Shown here: positions 7,589 through 16,900 of the stretch, in pieces
Position numbering within the stretch: the stretch's first letter is position 1
Layout of the letters: the number at the start of each line of letters is the position of its first letter
Assembly: GCA_040544425.1 (NCBI GenBank)
Contig: JBEONO010000020.1
Span: 1 to 64,000 of the forward strand
Origin: Solimicrobium sp040544425
GTDB lineage: Bacteria > Pseudomonadota > Gammaproteobacteria > Burkholderiales > Burkholderiaceae_D
Reading direction: 5' to 3'
Length of the DNA: 64,000 nucleotides
Program-made: the position numbers and the translations under genes
The notes under the pieces: generated by a model
Seen by the model: only the letters and a program-made list of their open reading frames with translations
Databases searched by the model: none
What the model was told of the DNA's origin: nothing

Positions 7589-8167
7589 CTATGCTTCTGG
7601 AATCGCGCGGTAACCGACTGCCTGCAACTGCGGCTCATAATCCTCACTACTACATTGGCATCGTGCCAGCTCAATGATACCCAAAATGGGGCCTACTGCC
7701 GCGTAGCCGACAGATTCCGCTAAGACGCTGGTCCAACGCTCTTTTCTGCAATTGTTGAGAGAAATAACTGTGCTGATGAGCAAGGCAAGCGCACCAGCAA
7801 CGAGAGTGCTGTATTGGGGGGCGCCAAGTAATTCGCGGTGCCAGATAGAAGTATATATAATTGCCCAACCGCCGAGGCCTTTAACAAAGCTATGACCCAA
7901 TACTGGTGATAGGCATTTACGCCCAAAACGCTGCAAACAATTTTGACTTGGCGGACTGGCTATCGGTCTATTTTCAGCCATCCGTCGCATGTCCAAATTG
8001 ATAGGTTCTTTCGGGTCCGTTCTTGGTTCCAATTTAACTGTGCCTTCAGAACTGCCATTAGAAAGTTCGTCGTCGTCACTCAGGGGTACATTCCTCCATT
8101 CGCTGGACCTCCAGTTATTGGACACACCCCAGGGCCGCCCCGATGTTGCTTGACTTGTATATTCCAT
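7589..8167 (-). CDS. Small membrane protein with long hydrophilic N-terminus
   Basis: 192 aa, family not recognised. The start is well supported: AAGGAGG lies 5 nt before ATG 8167. Residues 1-85 are polar, rich in Ser, Glu, Asp and Arg, and probably unstructured. Residues 95-170 contain three hydrophobic segments (starting near GWAIIYTSIW, LVAGALALLI and VGYAAVGPIL). The tail is short and contains Cys-x-Cys. There is no signal peptide. It is downstream of, and on the same strand as, the pentapeptide-repeat gene at 8357. A relic of its last codons sits at 6546-6561, so it was part of the duplicated module. The shape (polar N-terminus, internal membrane segments) resembles secreted effectors that insert in host membranes, but this is inference. 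Confidence 0.65.
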   Translation of the reverse strand: MEYTSQATSGRPWGVSNNWRSSEWRNVPLSDDDELSNGSSEGTVKLEPRTDPKEPINLDMRRMAENRPIASPPSQNCLQRFGRKCLSPVLGHSFVKGLGGWAIIYTSIWHRELLGAPQYSTLVAGALALLISTVISLNNCRKERWTSVLAESVGYAAVGPILGIIELARCQCSSEDYEPQLQAVGYRAIPEA

Positions 8168-8356
8168 AAAAGCCTCCTTAAAAAGTGAACGATAGAACCG
8201 GCAAGATGGTAATCACACCACCTATCCGGTTCGAGACAATAGTTCCGAATGAACGAAACAGTTTTCGACGCTAGGGTGATCTTGTTTCATCGTAAATCAA
8301 AACTAACACGTAGCACGATTCCAGTGCCATAAATAGCATTGACTACGCGATTCAGA

Positions 8357-10258
8357 TCATTTCGATTTCTTCTCCATTCTTTTCATCTCAATATTTCGCT
8401 CACCAACTCTGGGCGAGACCAGGCGCTGCAACTGTTCCTGCAACTGCGCTATTTGTTGAGATTTGAGTCGCGCACCCATAGCCGCTGGCTCGATGCGATG
8501 CAATTTAGTCCCCTGCAACTTCAAACACTCAACATTGGTTCCATGCATTCTCGCACCGACAAGATTGGCTAAATTCAATTGCGCGCGAGTCAGATTTGCA
8601 CCATCAAGTATGCTGCCTTCCATGCAAGCCCCAACCAGTTTGGTGCCCATCAATTTTGCCTTTGTAAAATTCAATCCACGCAAATCAGTGCGCGACAGTT
8701 CTGCGCCGTCCATCTCCGCATTGCTGAAGTCAATTCGTTCCAATACTGCTCCGGTTAAATTTACGTGCGACATGATCGCGCCTCTCAGGATCGCGTTGGA
8801 CAGGTCCAGGCCCTGAAGGCGGAGGCCGCTCAGATTGGCTCCGCTAAAATTGACTCGTACCAATCTGGAACATTCAAAATTATTATCCCGTAAATTTAAT
8901 CCACTCAGATTTGCGCCTTCCAAATTCGCATGAGACAGATTGGTCGATCCTAACCTGACCAGTCTTAAATCTTTGTTTGTCAGCCATGTCCAGCTCATAT
9001 CCGCCTCTTCCAAACTTGCACCATGTAATTCCGCACTCCTTAAATCCAACCTGGACAGGTTTGCCTGAAATAAATTTGCATGGGCGAGTCGGGTGTGGTC
9101 AATATGCGCAGCAGACAGATCAGCATAGGGCATGGTCGCACCGCTAAAATCAGCTCCAGATAAATTGCATTTACAAAAAGTTGCGCGATCTAATTTGGCC
9201 TTGGCAAAACGGACTCCAGTTAAATCCAACCGATCAAAGTGGACGCCGACCAGATTAGCCTCCACAAAATCAGCACCAGCCAGTGTGGCACCACTCAAAA
9301 TCGCACGCGATAATTTTGTGCCGTCGAAATTGGCTCTCTGACAGGCGGCACCAGTCAGATTGACATCACTCATCTCGGCATTATCCAGTCTGGCCTGGAC
9401 CAATACCGCTTTAGTCAAATCCACCCCAACCAGGTTCGCATCGGTCAAATTGGCTTCTCTTAAATTGGCACCCTTCAATTTGACCCTGGTTAAATTCAGT
9501 TCCTGCATATTCGCATTGGCCAGGTTGGCACCGCTCAAGTCCATGCCTGACAGATTCAGTCTGGTCAAATCTACCGATGTCAGACAGAGCGGCCTGCCGA
9601 AGAGTTCTGAATTTTCGAGCTGACCGGTATTGATTGCATTAATCAAAATTTCTCTTTTCAGCGCCACCGTTTCCCCAGTTGTATCGGGTGATGACATCAC
9701 CTCGCGAATTGCTGCGCTGACGTGCCTCTGGTAGGCGGGGTGCGCATTGTCAAATAATGGCAGGCGTGCCCGCTGAGCAACCGGCATGGATGCCAGAATC
9801 TTCAGTGAAGTTTCCTGCGGCATGGATGATTCTGAGCGGGCGATGAAATGACGATAAAACGATTCCGGCAAGCTTCGCTTTAATGTATCCGATGATGTGA
9901 AATAGTCCGATGGAGAGAAAATAAGCTTTGAAGAAACGGCGGGTATTTCAGAGAACGAACTCGATGAAGGTCTTGATGAGAACCTGGTTGATGGTGATGC
10001 ACTTGATGAAAAGCTGATCGATGATGATGTTGTCGATGAGGAGCTGATTGGAGACGCATCTGTCACCTCCGACGCAATAATTTTCGAGGTGTTTTCTTGA
10101 GGACTGACTTCATGGTCAGTGCTTCGTACCACCGATTGGAGTGGGCTTGATGCGCTTGATGGATTGGATATCAAAATAATAGGAAGCATGGTGTTGTGAG
10201 CCAGGTTACCGTCATCAAGCAAAGACTCGATGGCAGTTTCCAAGCTCTCCTTTCTCAC
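8357..10258 (-). CDS. Ser-rich pentapeptide-repeat protein
   Basis: 633 aa from GTG 10258; ATG 10189 (610 aa) is an alternative, and neither has a convincing ribosome site in place. Residues about 30-110 are low complexity and dominated by Ser. About 110-205 look helical. About 210-610 are some 80 pentapeptide repeats of the A(D/N)LXX type, which form a right-handed square beta-helix of roughly 20 turns. The last 30 residues are basic and helical. There is no signal peptide or membrane segment. Pentapeptide helices occur in gyrase-protecting proteins and in type III effectors such as the PipB and SopA groups. The long Ser-rich lead fits a secreted protein better than a gyrase protector. The actual role is unknown. 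The gene is divergent from mutS. Confidence 0.8.
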   Translation of the reverse strand: MRKESLETAIESLLDDGNLAHNTMLPIILISNPSSASSPLQSVVRSTDHEVSPQENTSKIIASEVTDASPISSSSTTSSSISFSSSASPSTRFSSRPSSSSFSEIPAVSSKLIFSPSDYFTSSDTLKRSLPESFYRHFIARSESSMPQETSLKILASMPVAQRARLPLFDNAHPAYQRHVSAAIREVMSSPDTTGETVALKREILINAINTGQLENSELFGRPLCLTSVDLTRLNLSGMDLSGANLANANMQELNLTRVKLKGANLREANLTDANLVGVDLTKAVLVQARLDNAEMSDVNLTGAACQRANFDGTKLSRAILSGATLAGADFVEANLVGVHFDRLDLTGVRFAKAKLDRATFCKCNLSGADFSGATMPYADLSAAHIDHTRLAHANLFQANLSRLDLRSAELHGASLEEADMSWTWLTNKDLRLVRLGSTNLSHANLEGANLSGLNLRDNNFECSRLVRVNFSGANLSGLRLQGLDLSNAILRGAIMSHVNLTGAVLERIDFSNAEMDGAELSRTDLRGLNFTKAKLMGTKLVGACMEGSILDGANLTRAQLNLANLVGARMHGTNVECLKLQGTKLHRIEPAAMGARLKSQQIAQLQEQLQRLVSPRVGERNIEMKRMEKKSK

Positions 10259-10611
10259 AAAAAAATTAATCGAGTCACCGCAATGGGTAACAGCAGGCTA
10301 AATGTCACCGGTGCGGATCCTCAGCTGTTGGTTGATTCCGCCCAGTCTGACTTGGAGACTGAAAATCACAATGAATTTCAGATGTAAAAATGGTTTGCTT
10401 CGGTTTCCATACTGGCCAAGGAAATTGGATGAAGTGTATTCAATCCGGAATTTTGTCAGTCAGCCGGGCAGGCTTGGCTGGCCAGAATTTGACGGCCCCT
10501 GTTGCACGGCATGAAGGCCGCAGCCTCACAAAACGGGTATCCCTGGACCGAAAGTATTGACTATGATAAGGTGCCATCCTCACAGCCGATTCCTGCACAG
10601 CCAATTCATTC
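10259..10611. other. Intergenic region between divergent genes
   Basis: About 350 bp between the pentapeptide-repeat gene and mutS. Promoters for both must lie here. TATGAT at 10562-10567 is a possible mutS -10 box, but no good -35 box stands at the right distance. I see no gene and no strong hairpin. Confidence 0.4.
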
Positions 10612-13212
10612 ATGACCGTCGAAGATCCCAAACACACCCCGATGATGCAGCAGTATCTGCGCATAAAGGCAGACTACCCAGACACTCTGGTGTTCTATCG
10701 GATGGGCGACTTTTACGAGTTATTCTTTGACGATGCTGAAAAAGCCTCGCGCCTGATCGGCATCACGCTGACCCAGCGCGGCAGCTCGGGTGGTAATGCG
10801 ATCAAAATGGCTGGTGTGCCCTATCATTCGGTGGATACCTATCTGGCCAAGCTGATCAAGCTGGGCGAATCGATTGCCATCTGCGAGCAGATCGGCGACC
10901 CGGCGACCAGCAAAGGTCCGGTCGAACGCAAAGTGATGCGCGTGATTACGCCAGGTACTTTGACTGAATCAGATCTGCTGCCAGCTAAATCCGAACGTCC
11001 TTTGCTGGCGATCTCGGTTTCCAATCAACGCAAACAGCTTTTAGTCGGCTTTGCCTGGATTTCACTCTCCAGCGGGGCACTGCGCCTGCTGGAAATCAGT
11101 GTCACTGAAAAGACGCTGCACCACCAGGTTCTTCAGGAATGTGAGCGGATCGCCGCGGCTGAAATTTTATACACCGACGAATTAAATCAGGACATGCTTG
11201 CTGGCTTGGGCAACAAGCTGACAACGCTGCCGAGCTGGCATTTCGATTTCACCCATGCGAAAAAATCTTTGCAGGATCAGCTCGGCGTTGCGAACCTGGC
11301 CGGCTTTGGCGCCGAAAATGCAACCGCCGCGATTACTGCCGCCGGTGCCCTGTTGCGCTATCTGCAATCGACTCAGGGCAACAACCTGCGACACATTAAT
11401 AGTCTGACGCTGGAAACAGTCGACGAGTTTATCGGACTGGACGCCATCACACGACGCAATCTGGAACTGACCGAAACAATCCGCGGACAGGAATCCCCTA
11501 CCCTGTTTTCCTTGCTGGATCATTGCCGCACCAGCATGGGCTCACGCCTGCTGCGCCACTGGCTGCATCATCCGGGTCGTGCGCAACAGCAGGCAATATC
11601 GCGCCACCAGGCAATCCAGACCTTGATCGAGTCTGATCAATGCGACAGTTTGATCACCACGCTGACAGACATTCCCGATATCGAACGCATTACCACCCGC
11701 ATCGCTCTAGGCTCAGCACGGCCGCGTGATCTGGCTGGATTGCGCACCGGACTGCAACAGCTTCCCGTTTTGCAGAATGTGCTGGAATCAATTGCAGCCG
11801 GTACGCCGTTGCTCGAACAATTATTAAAATACATCGCCACACCCGACGCCTGTCAGCACTTGTTGGAAATTGCCATCATGCCTGAACCTGCCACGATGGT
11901 GCGGGACGGTGGTGTGATTGCGCAGGGCTTTGACGCGGAGCTGGATGAATTGCGCGGCCTGTCGGAAAACGCCGGGCAATTTCTGGTGGATCTGGAAACC
12001 CGCGAACGCGCCGCAACCGGGATCGCCAATCTGCGCGTTGAATATAATCGGGTACACGGCTTTTACATCGAGGTCACGCACGGCCAGACCGACAAAGTAC
12101 CGGAACACTATCGACGTCGTCAGACATTAAAAAATGCCGAACGCTACATCACACCGGAATTGAAAGCGTTTGAAGACAAGGCCCTGTCGGCGCAGGATCG
12201 TGCACTGGTGCGTGAAAAGTATTTGTATGAACAGGTCATGCAGCAATTGCTGCCCTACATCGTTGAACTGCAAACGGTGGCGCATGGTCTGGCGCAACTG
12301 GATTGTCTGGTCGCGTTGACTGACCATGCCACACGCCATCAATGGTGTGCGCCCAAGCTGGTCAGCGAGCCGGTTCTGGATATTGTGCAAGGTCGGCACC
12401 CAGTGGTCGAAAACCAGATTGAACGATTTATCGCCAACGATTGCCAGCTCAATGGAGATCGCAAGCTGTTATTGATCACCGGCCCGAATATGGGCGGTAA
12501 ATCGACCTATATGCGCCAGGTCGCATTGATGACCTTGTTGGCCTACGTCGGCAGTTTTGTTCCGGCCAATCAGGCCGTGATCGGCCCGATTGACCGCATC
12601 TTTACCCGCATCGGCGCAGCTGATGATCTGGCTGGTGGACGCTCAACTTTTATGGTCGAGATGACTGAATCAGCTGCCATTCTCAACGCCGCCACTGAAA
12701 ACTCGCTGGTACTGATGGATGAAGTAGGCCGCGGCACATCAACATTTGACGGACTGGCACTGGCATGGGCCATCGCGAAGCAGCTGATCACGCACACCAA
12801 CAGCTATACCTTGTTCGCCACCCATTATTTTGAACTGACCCAACTTCCCGAGGCCCACCCAACCGCGCACAATGTGCATTTATCGGCGGTGGAACATAAG
12901 GAGACGATCGTCTTTTTACACGCAGTACAAAATGGCCCGGCTTCGCAAAGCTATGGTTTGCAGGTGGCGCAGCTGGCAGGCATTCCAGCGCCCGTCATTC
13001 GCGCTGCGCGAAAGCATCTGGCTGAACTGGAAGCGCATTCGATACAAAGCACACCACAGTTTGATTTGTTCGCCACCACTAAACATGCTGAAGCGATTGA
13101 GGAACCAGAGCACCCATTGCAACTGGCGCTTGATAATATCGACCCAGATATGCTCAGTCCGCGTGAAGCGTTAGACGTGTTATACCGACTCAAGAAAGCT
13201 GCTGAACGCTGA
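10612..13212 (+). CDS. mutS: DNA mismatch repair protein MutS
   Basis: 866 aa, normal length. MutS binds mismatches and small loops after replication and starts repair with MutL. The mismatch-reading Phe-x-Glu motif is present (GDFYELF, Phe34 and Glu36). The connector, core and clamp regions follow. The ATPase has a Walker A motif starting at Gly624 (GPNMGGKST) and a Walker B motif at 703 ([12 protein letters not shown]). The C-terminus carries the short tetramerisation segment ([13 protein letters not shown]). The gene stands alone, convergent with a pentapeptide-like gene 17 bp beyond its stop and flanked by accessory genes on both sides. Confidence 0.98.
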   Translation: MTVEDPKHTPMMQQYLRIKADYPDTLVFYRMGDFYELFFDDAEKASRLIGITLTQRGSSGGNAIKMAGVPYHSVDTYLAKLIKLGESIAICEQIGDPATSKGPVERKVMRVITPGTLTESDLLPAKSERPLLAISVSNQRKQLLVGFAWISLSSGALRLLEISVTEKTLHHQVLQECERIAAAEILYTDELNQDMLAGLGNKLTTLPSWHFDFTHAKKSLQDQLGVANLAGFGAENATAAITAAGALLRYLQSTQGNNLRHINSLTLETVDEFIGLDAITRRNLELTETIRGQESPTLFSLLDHCRTSMGSRLLRHWLHHPGRAQQQAISRHQAIQTLIESDQCDSLITTLTDIPDIERITTRIALGSARPRDLAGLRTGLQQLPVLQNVLESIAAGTPLLEQLLKYIATPDACQHLLEIAIMPEPATMVRDGGVIAQGFDAELDELRGLSENAGQFLVDLETRERAATGIANLRVEYNRVHGFYIEVTHGQTDKVPEHYRRRQTLKNAERYITPELKAFEDKALSAQDRALVREKYLYEQVMQQLLPYIVELQTVAHGLAQLDCLVALTDHATRHQWCAPKLVSEPVLDIVQGRHPVVENQIERFIANDCQLNGDRKLLLITGPNMGGKSTYMRQVALMTLLAYVGSFVPANQAVIGPIDRIFTRIGAADDLAGGRSTFMVEMTESAAILNAATENSLVLMDEVGRGTSTFDGLALAWAIAKQLITHTNSYTLFATHYFELTQLPEAHPTAHNVHLSAVEHKETIVFLHAVQNGPASQSYGLQVAQLAGIPAPVIRAARKHLAELEAHSIQSTPQFDLFATTKHAEAIEEPEHPLQLALDNIDPDMLSPREALDVLYRLKKAAER

Positions 13213-13229
13213 TGACGGCTGGTTCACTG

Positions 13230-13928
13230 TTAAAAACGCGATCGCAGAAAAGTCGCCCGGCTTCGCGGCGGCGCCTCTAACGTGATACTGCTGACAGATT
13301 GATCGGTACTCGATGCGGATGATTGCGTCGTTGCCGCTTTGTCGTGTTCCAGGTCATTCCAGGTCACATTGTCCACTTTGGCACCCTCAATAATCAGGCC
13401 CACTCGAATGGTGCCGGCAAACTGGCCGCATGACATATACGCGTTGGTGAAATTTGCGTCAGTCAGATCTGCGCCGGTCAAGAATTTGACGGCGCTACCG
13501 ATAAAAATCGCAGCCCTGGCAGACGCGCCCTCAAAATGGAGACATTGCAAACTCAGATTGCTTAAATCGACACCATCCAGAATTATTTTTTTCCCGTCAG
13601 ACCGGATTTTTTCCATGATTAAATTGATCTGCGGCTCAGCATTCAAAAAATAATCGGTGGCATTTTCGAACAGGCCTCGAATTGCTGCCCGATCAAAATC
13701 AGATGTTTGCAACGCAATTTCAATACCGATAAGAATATTGCGATTGAATTCATTGTCCAATACCTTTCCTGCGTCATCAAATTGCAGCTTTGTTGATACC
13801 AGTTCAGGCGTCGCTTCGACCGCGTAGTCAAGGGTAATTTCAAGCGCCTTAGTCGAAATATGACTCAAGCTTTGACGTAGAGAATCAGACCGTTCATATA
13901 GCGATCCATATGGCTGTTTGCTTATCAT
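13230..13928 (-). CDS. Short pentapeptide-repeat-like protein
   Basis: 232 aa from ATG 13928, chosen because GGAG lies 8 nt upstream; the GTG at 13937 overlaps that site. The N-terminal 100 residues look helical. A run of pentapeptide-like repeats follows (about 115-185; for example LDGVDLSNLSL and LTGADLTDANF), then a Ser/Thr-rich tail ending in basic residues. There is no signal peptide or membrane segment. It is convergent with mutS. Together with the Ser-rich pentapeptide protein on the other side of mutS it may belong to the same accessory set. The function is unknown. Confidence 0.6.
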   Translation of the reverse strand: MISKQPYGSLYERSDSLRQSLSHISTKALEITLDYAVEATPELVSTKLQFDDAGKVLDNEFNRNILIGIEIALQTSDFDRAAIRGLFENATDYFLNAEPQINLIMEKIRSDGKKIILDGVDLSNLSLQCLHFEGASARAAIFIGSAVKFLTGADLTDANFTNAYMSCGQFAGTIRVGLIIEGAKVDNVTWNDLEHDKAATTQSSASSTDQSVSSITLEAPPRSRATFLRSRF

Positions 13929-14027
13929 GACATTCACTCCATCTAATTAATCGCAGCCAGAGATTGGGCGATTTCGGTCCGGGATTTTGAACACTCAAAG
14001 CAAAAAAACTATCGGTAAATACCCTGA

Positions 14028-14666
14028 TTAATCGAACAATGTGTCGCTGCGAGCTGCAACAATGTGCTCGTGGAGAGTTTGCAACTGAGACGCCAGCACA
14101 CGATGGACAGACAGTTCTGGCAATTCGGATATCGGAAAGTAGCCGGCCGCGCAAGTCTCGCCGGTGTGTTGCAGCAACGTGCCGCCAAGTATGTCGCAAT
14201 AAAAAAAAGCTTTATAGGCATGTGGAATTTGCGGCGGATGCGGATGTTTATGTTTATCGAACAATGCCAGCAATTGCCGTACTCGCACCTGCAGACCGAC
14301 TTCCTCACCCACTTCGCGATACACTGCTTCAGATGGTGATTCGCCCACGTCGCAAAATCCGCCTGGTAACGACCATCGGCCATCGCTGGTTTCTTTGATC
14401 AATAAAACATGTTGATCCGCATTTAATATCAAGGCCCGCACGTCCACTTTTGGTGTGGCATAACCTTGGTCCAACGCCAGCCAGTCACTCAGTTCGGATT
14501 CTTTATAGTTGGAAATTTGGGCGCAAAACTTGATCGCAGCGCCACACAGTAAATTGAACCGCTCGACATCGTACACATCTTTTGAATAAGCCAGACCAGT
14601 CTGCGAAGTGGCAAATACCAGTTCAATAAAATCGACCAGGCCATCTCGTGCTGTACGTTGCGCCAT
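14028..14666 (-). CDS. NUDIX hydrolase with N-terminal NUDIX_N-type domain
   Basis: 212 aa from ATG 14666; a TTG at 14699 would add 11 residues. Residues 1-60 resemble the small helical domain found before some ADP-ribose-type NUDIX enzymes (QTGLAYSKDVYDVERF). The NUDIX box is complete: Gly103-x5-Glu109-x7-Arg117-Glu118-Val-x-Glu121-Glu122-x-Gly124-Leu. Members split nucleoside diphosphates linked to other groups, such as ADP-ribose, using Mg2+. The substrate cannot be read from the sequence. It is a single gene, followed downstream by the pentapeptide-like gene in the same direction. Confidence 0.85.
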   Translation of the reverse strand: MAQRTARDGLVDFIELVFATSQTGLAYSKDVYDVERFNLLCGAAIKFCAQISNYKESELSDWLALDQGYATPKVDVRALILNADQHVLLIKETSDGRWSLPGGFCDVGESPSEAVYREVGEEVGLQVRVRQLLALFDKHKHPHPPQIPHAYKAFFYCDILGGTLLQHTGETCAAGYFPISELPELSVHRVLASQLQTLHEHIVAARSDTLFD

Positions 14667-14764
14667 ATCCCGCCCAGTCCAAAAGCGACCATTGTACAAA
14701 TGTTTGACGAGGCATTTTGACTAATTGTCTAAGTAGATTCCTTAGTTTACAAATTCAAATGGCG

Positions 14765-14804
14765 GAAAAAAATCGCAACCGGATTGAACACCGGCTGCGA
14801 TTTT
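14765..14804 (-). terminator. Intrinsic terminator of slyD-like gene
   Basis: AAAATCGCAACCGG (14769-14782) pairs with CCGGCTGCGATTTT (14791-14804) with one mismatch. On the minus strand a run of T follows directly. It lies 16 bp past the stop at 14820. Confidence 0.85.
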
Positions 14805-14819
14805 CAGGTATGGATCAGG

Positions 14820-15356
14820 CTAATGAATAACGTGGGTGCGATATTCTGCGCCATTGTCATCGTCATCGTCTTCATGATGGCCGTAAGTGTCGTGCACGTG
14901 TTCATGCTTGATCTCGTCTTCGGTTGCGGCACGCACTTCGGTCACGTGCAAACCAAAGCGCAGAGCGACACCAGCCAAAGGATGATTGCCATCCAAAACA
15001 ACCTTGTCGTCGGCAATATCCGTTACGGTGAAAATAAGTTCATCTCCACTGTCGTCTTCTTCGTCTGGAATGCCTTCAAACTGCATGCCAACTTCCAGCG
15101 GGCTGGGAAGGCGGCTGCGCGGTTCGACTTTTACCAGTTCTGCATCGTATTCACCGAATGCGTCTTCCGGCTCCAGCTGAATTTCAGTCTTGAAACCGAG
15201 TTCCTGGCCATCCAGGGCTGCTTCGATCTTGGGTAAGGTACTCTCATAGCCACCATGTAAGTACACCATAGGGTCATTGCCTTGCTCGATCACATTGCCT
15301 TGCGCATCGGATAGGACGTATTCAACAGTCACTACCGTATTTTTACTGATTTTCAT
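14820..15356 (-). CDS. slyD: SlyD-type FKBP peptidyl-prolyl isomerase
   Basis: 178 aa from ATG 15356, with AAGGAAG 4 nt upstream; the longer frame to 15428 lacks such a site. SlyD-type proteins are cytoplasmic chaperone-isomerases, and several also carry metals for enzyme maturation. The FKBP fold with an inserted flap is visible. The NHPLAGVALRF motif of this class is present, and the C-terminal tail is rich in His, Asp and Glu (HEHVHDTYGHHEDDDDD), suggesting metal binding. It is divergent from roxA, with about 90 bp between them. Assignment to SlyD rather than a SlpA/FkpB relative rests on the flap and the His tail. Confidence 0.85.
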   Translation of the reverse strand: MKISKNTVVTVEYVLSDAQGNVIEQGNDPMVYLHGGYESTLPKIEAALDGQELGFKTEIQLEPEDAFGEYDAELVKVEPRSRLPSPLEVGMQFEGIPDEEDDSGDELIFTVTDIADDKVVLDGNHPLAGVALRFGLHVTEVRAATEDEIKHEHVHDTYGHHEDDDDDNGAEYRTHVIH

Positions 15357-15443
15357 ACTACTTCCTTTCAATGAACCCGAATCCGATTGGACGTGGATTA
15401 TACCTAACTGGTCATTTCCCTGTGTCAACCATATAATACTCCC

Positions 15444-16568
15444 ATGAAAAAACTTACACTACTAGGCGATCTTACCCCAGAAGAATTTTTGCGCGACTAT
15501 TGGCACAAAAAACCATTATTAATTCGCGCTGCCATTCCAGGGTTCCAGGCCCCGATCGAACTTAAAGATTTAATTGGGCTGGCTAAACAAGAGGATGTCG
15601 AATCGCGACTTATCACCTTTTTCAAGAATCAATGGAAATTGCAAAGCGGCCCGTTTGCCGACTTGCCCGCCACTGGCAAGAAAGCCTGGACCTTGCTCGT
15701 CCAGGGCGCAAACCTGCATCATCAGGCAGCCGATGCATTGTTAAGGCAATTTAATTTCTTACCTGATGCCCGGCTGGATGACTTGATGATCAGTTACGCG
15801 ACTGACGGTGGCGGTGTCGGACCCCATTTCGACTCCTATGACGTCTTTCTGCTGCAGGCCAAAGGGCAGCGCCGCTGGCAAATCAGCACGCAGTCAGATC
15901 TGACCCTGGTCGAGGGAATGCCCCTCAAAATTTTGCGGAACTTTGCGCCCGAACAGGAATTCATTTTAGAACCTGGCGACATGCTGTATTTGCCACCGCA
16001 CTGCGCACACGATGGCGTAGCAATTGGCGAGTGCATGACTTATTCAATTGGTTTTCGCGCTCCCACCTATCAGGAACTAGGCGAGGCGTTTTTGCAGTTT
16101 ATGGCCGACTCGATCGATTTGCCGGGACGTTGTTCGGACACTGACTTAAAGGTGAGCAAACACCCCGCTGAAATCAGCAAAGATATGCTGGATACGGTGT
16201 CACGAGAATTAAAGAAAGTCGAATTTACTCAGGACGATTTTGCGGTCTTCATCGGCGAATATTTATCGTCGCCAAAACCATCGGTGTTCTTCAACCTGCC
16301 TGAAAAACCGCTGCCACCCAGCAAATTTTTAAGCTCGGCCAAGCAACGCGGCATTCAATTGACTCTCAAAACGCGCATGTTATACCGCGGTAAAAATATA
16401 TTTATCAATGGTGAATCATTTGGCGTGACCGGTAATGACAAAAACCTGTTGGTTCAATTGGCCAATCTGCGCGAGCTCGATGGCGCTTCCGTTGCCAGCG
16501 CGTCAAACGATATGCTGGAAACTTTGTGTATCTGGTATGAAGACGGTTGGATTGCGATCAATTCTTGA
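15444..16568 (+). CDS. roxA: Ribosomal protein uL16 arginine hydroxylase (JmjC cupin)
   Basis: 374 aa. This is a 2-oxoglutarate/Fe(II) oxygenase of the JmjC cupin superfamily. Its best-known member, E. coli YcfD (RoxA), hydroxylates an arginine of ribosomal protein L16. The iron ligands are visible as His128-x-Asp130 (HFDSYD) and His189 in CAHDG, at spacings like those of YcfD. A C-terminal winged-helix-like part follows, with GVTGNDKNLL near the end. The gene is monocistronic and divergent from the slyD-like gene. Confidence 0.9.
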   Translation: MKKLTLLGDLTPEEFLRDYWHKKPLLIRAAIPGFQAPIELKDLIGLAKQEDVESRLITFFKNQWKLQSGPFADLPATGKKAWTLLVQGANLHHQAADALLRQFNFLPDARLDDLMISYATDGGGVGPHFDSYDVFLLQAKGQRRWQISTQSDLTLVEGMPLKILRNFAPEQEFILEPGDMLYLPPHCAHDGVAIGECMTYSIGFRAPTYQELGEAFLQFMADSIDLPGRCSDTDLKVSKHPAEISKDMLDTVSRELKKVEFTQDDFAVFIGEYLSSPKPSVFFNLPEKPLPPSKFLSSAKQRGIQLTLKTRMLYRGKNIFINGESFGVTGNDKNLLVQLANLRELDGASVASASNDMLETLCIWYEDGWIAINS

Positions 16569-16727
16569 TGAGGCAAACTGAGCGGACCAGAAATTTATGG
16601 CGGACACCCCTGACCATACATTATTTCTAGATTCGGTAATTTTCCAATAAGAAACGAATAATTAAGCCTGATTCGACGTGATTTATTGGTTTTTTTAGTG
16701 AAAATTGGCGGAAAACAACAGCAAATA

Positions 16728-16757
16728 CTGTCACTTTCACAAAAAGGTCATTATAAT
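16728..16757 (+). promoter_or_regulatory. Likely sigma-70 promoter of the small lipoprotein gene
   Basis: A perfect TATAAT lies at 16752-16757. CTGTCA at 16728-16733 could be the -35 box, with an 18-bp spacer. Transcription from here would give a leader of about 135 nt before ATG 16901. Confidence 0.6.
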
Positions 16758-16772
16758 ACTTGCCTAGGAAAC

Positions 16773-16815
16773 TTTCGATAGTTTCATCTTGTAACAACAG
16801 GTGAAATTATCGAAA
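16773..16815 (+). promoter_or_regulatory. 14-bp hairpin in the leader
   Basis: TTTCGATAGTTTCA (16773-16786) pairs with TGAAATTATCGAAA (16802-16815), one G-T pair, loop 15 nt. It starts about 10 nt after the expected transcription start, as would suit a 5' stabilising stem or a control element. Confidence 0.55.
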
Positions 16816-16829
16816 AAGCCTATTGAGCG

Positions 16830-16847
16830 ATAATTACCGGTAATTAT
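16830..16847. promoter_or_regulatory. Perfect 18-bp palindrome
   Basis: ATAATTACCGGTAATTAT reads the same on both strands. GCGAT (16827-16831) and ATCGC (16850-16854) offer an alternative outer pairing. It could be an operator for a dimeric regulator, or a second stem in the leader RNA. Confidence 0.6.
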
Positions 16848-16900
16848 TCATCGCATAATTCGATCTGCCTTTTATTGATCTCTACATTGAAAGTTCACAA

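Larger units (their letters stand above)
6575..7604. repeat. Tandem duplication, copy 2
   Basis: Second copy of the segment at 5488-6561. The match covers the adhesin tail relic, the terminator hairpin, the roughly 180-bp leader (which includes a run of nine A after GATGC), the small gene, an inverted repeat around 7343-7391 and a long hairpin at 7537-7571. The junction between the copies lies at about 6562-6574. Confidence 0.85.
16569..16900. other. Structured AT-rich leader region of the small lipoprotein gene
   Basis: A 330-bp gene-free stretch. It contains a consensus -10 box, a long hairpin and an 18-bp perfect palindrome, each listed separately. The first 150 bp show no clear feature. 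Confidence 0.7.

Noticed and set aside
8463..9623. Several plus-strand frames opposite the pentapeptide-repeat gene
   Set aside because: Regular repeat codons create long antisense open frames. The protein-like periodicity belongs to the minus-strand reading.
10489..10567. TTGACG (10489) and TATGAT (10562) as a mutS promoter
   Set aside because: They are far too distant to be one -35/-10 pair, and neither has a good partner at 16-18 bp.
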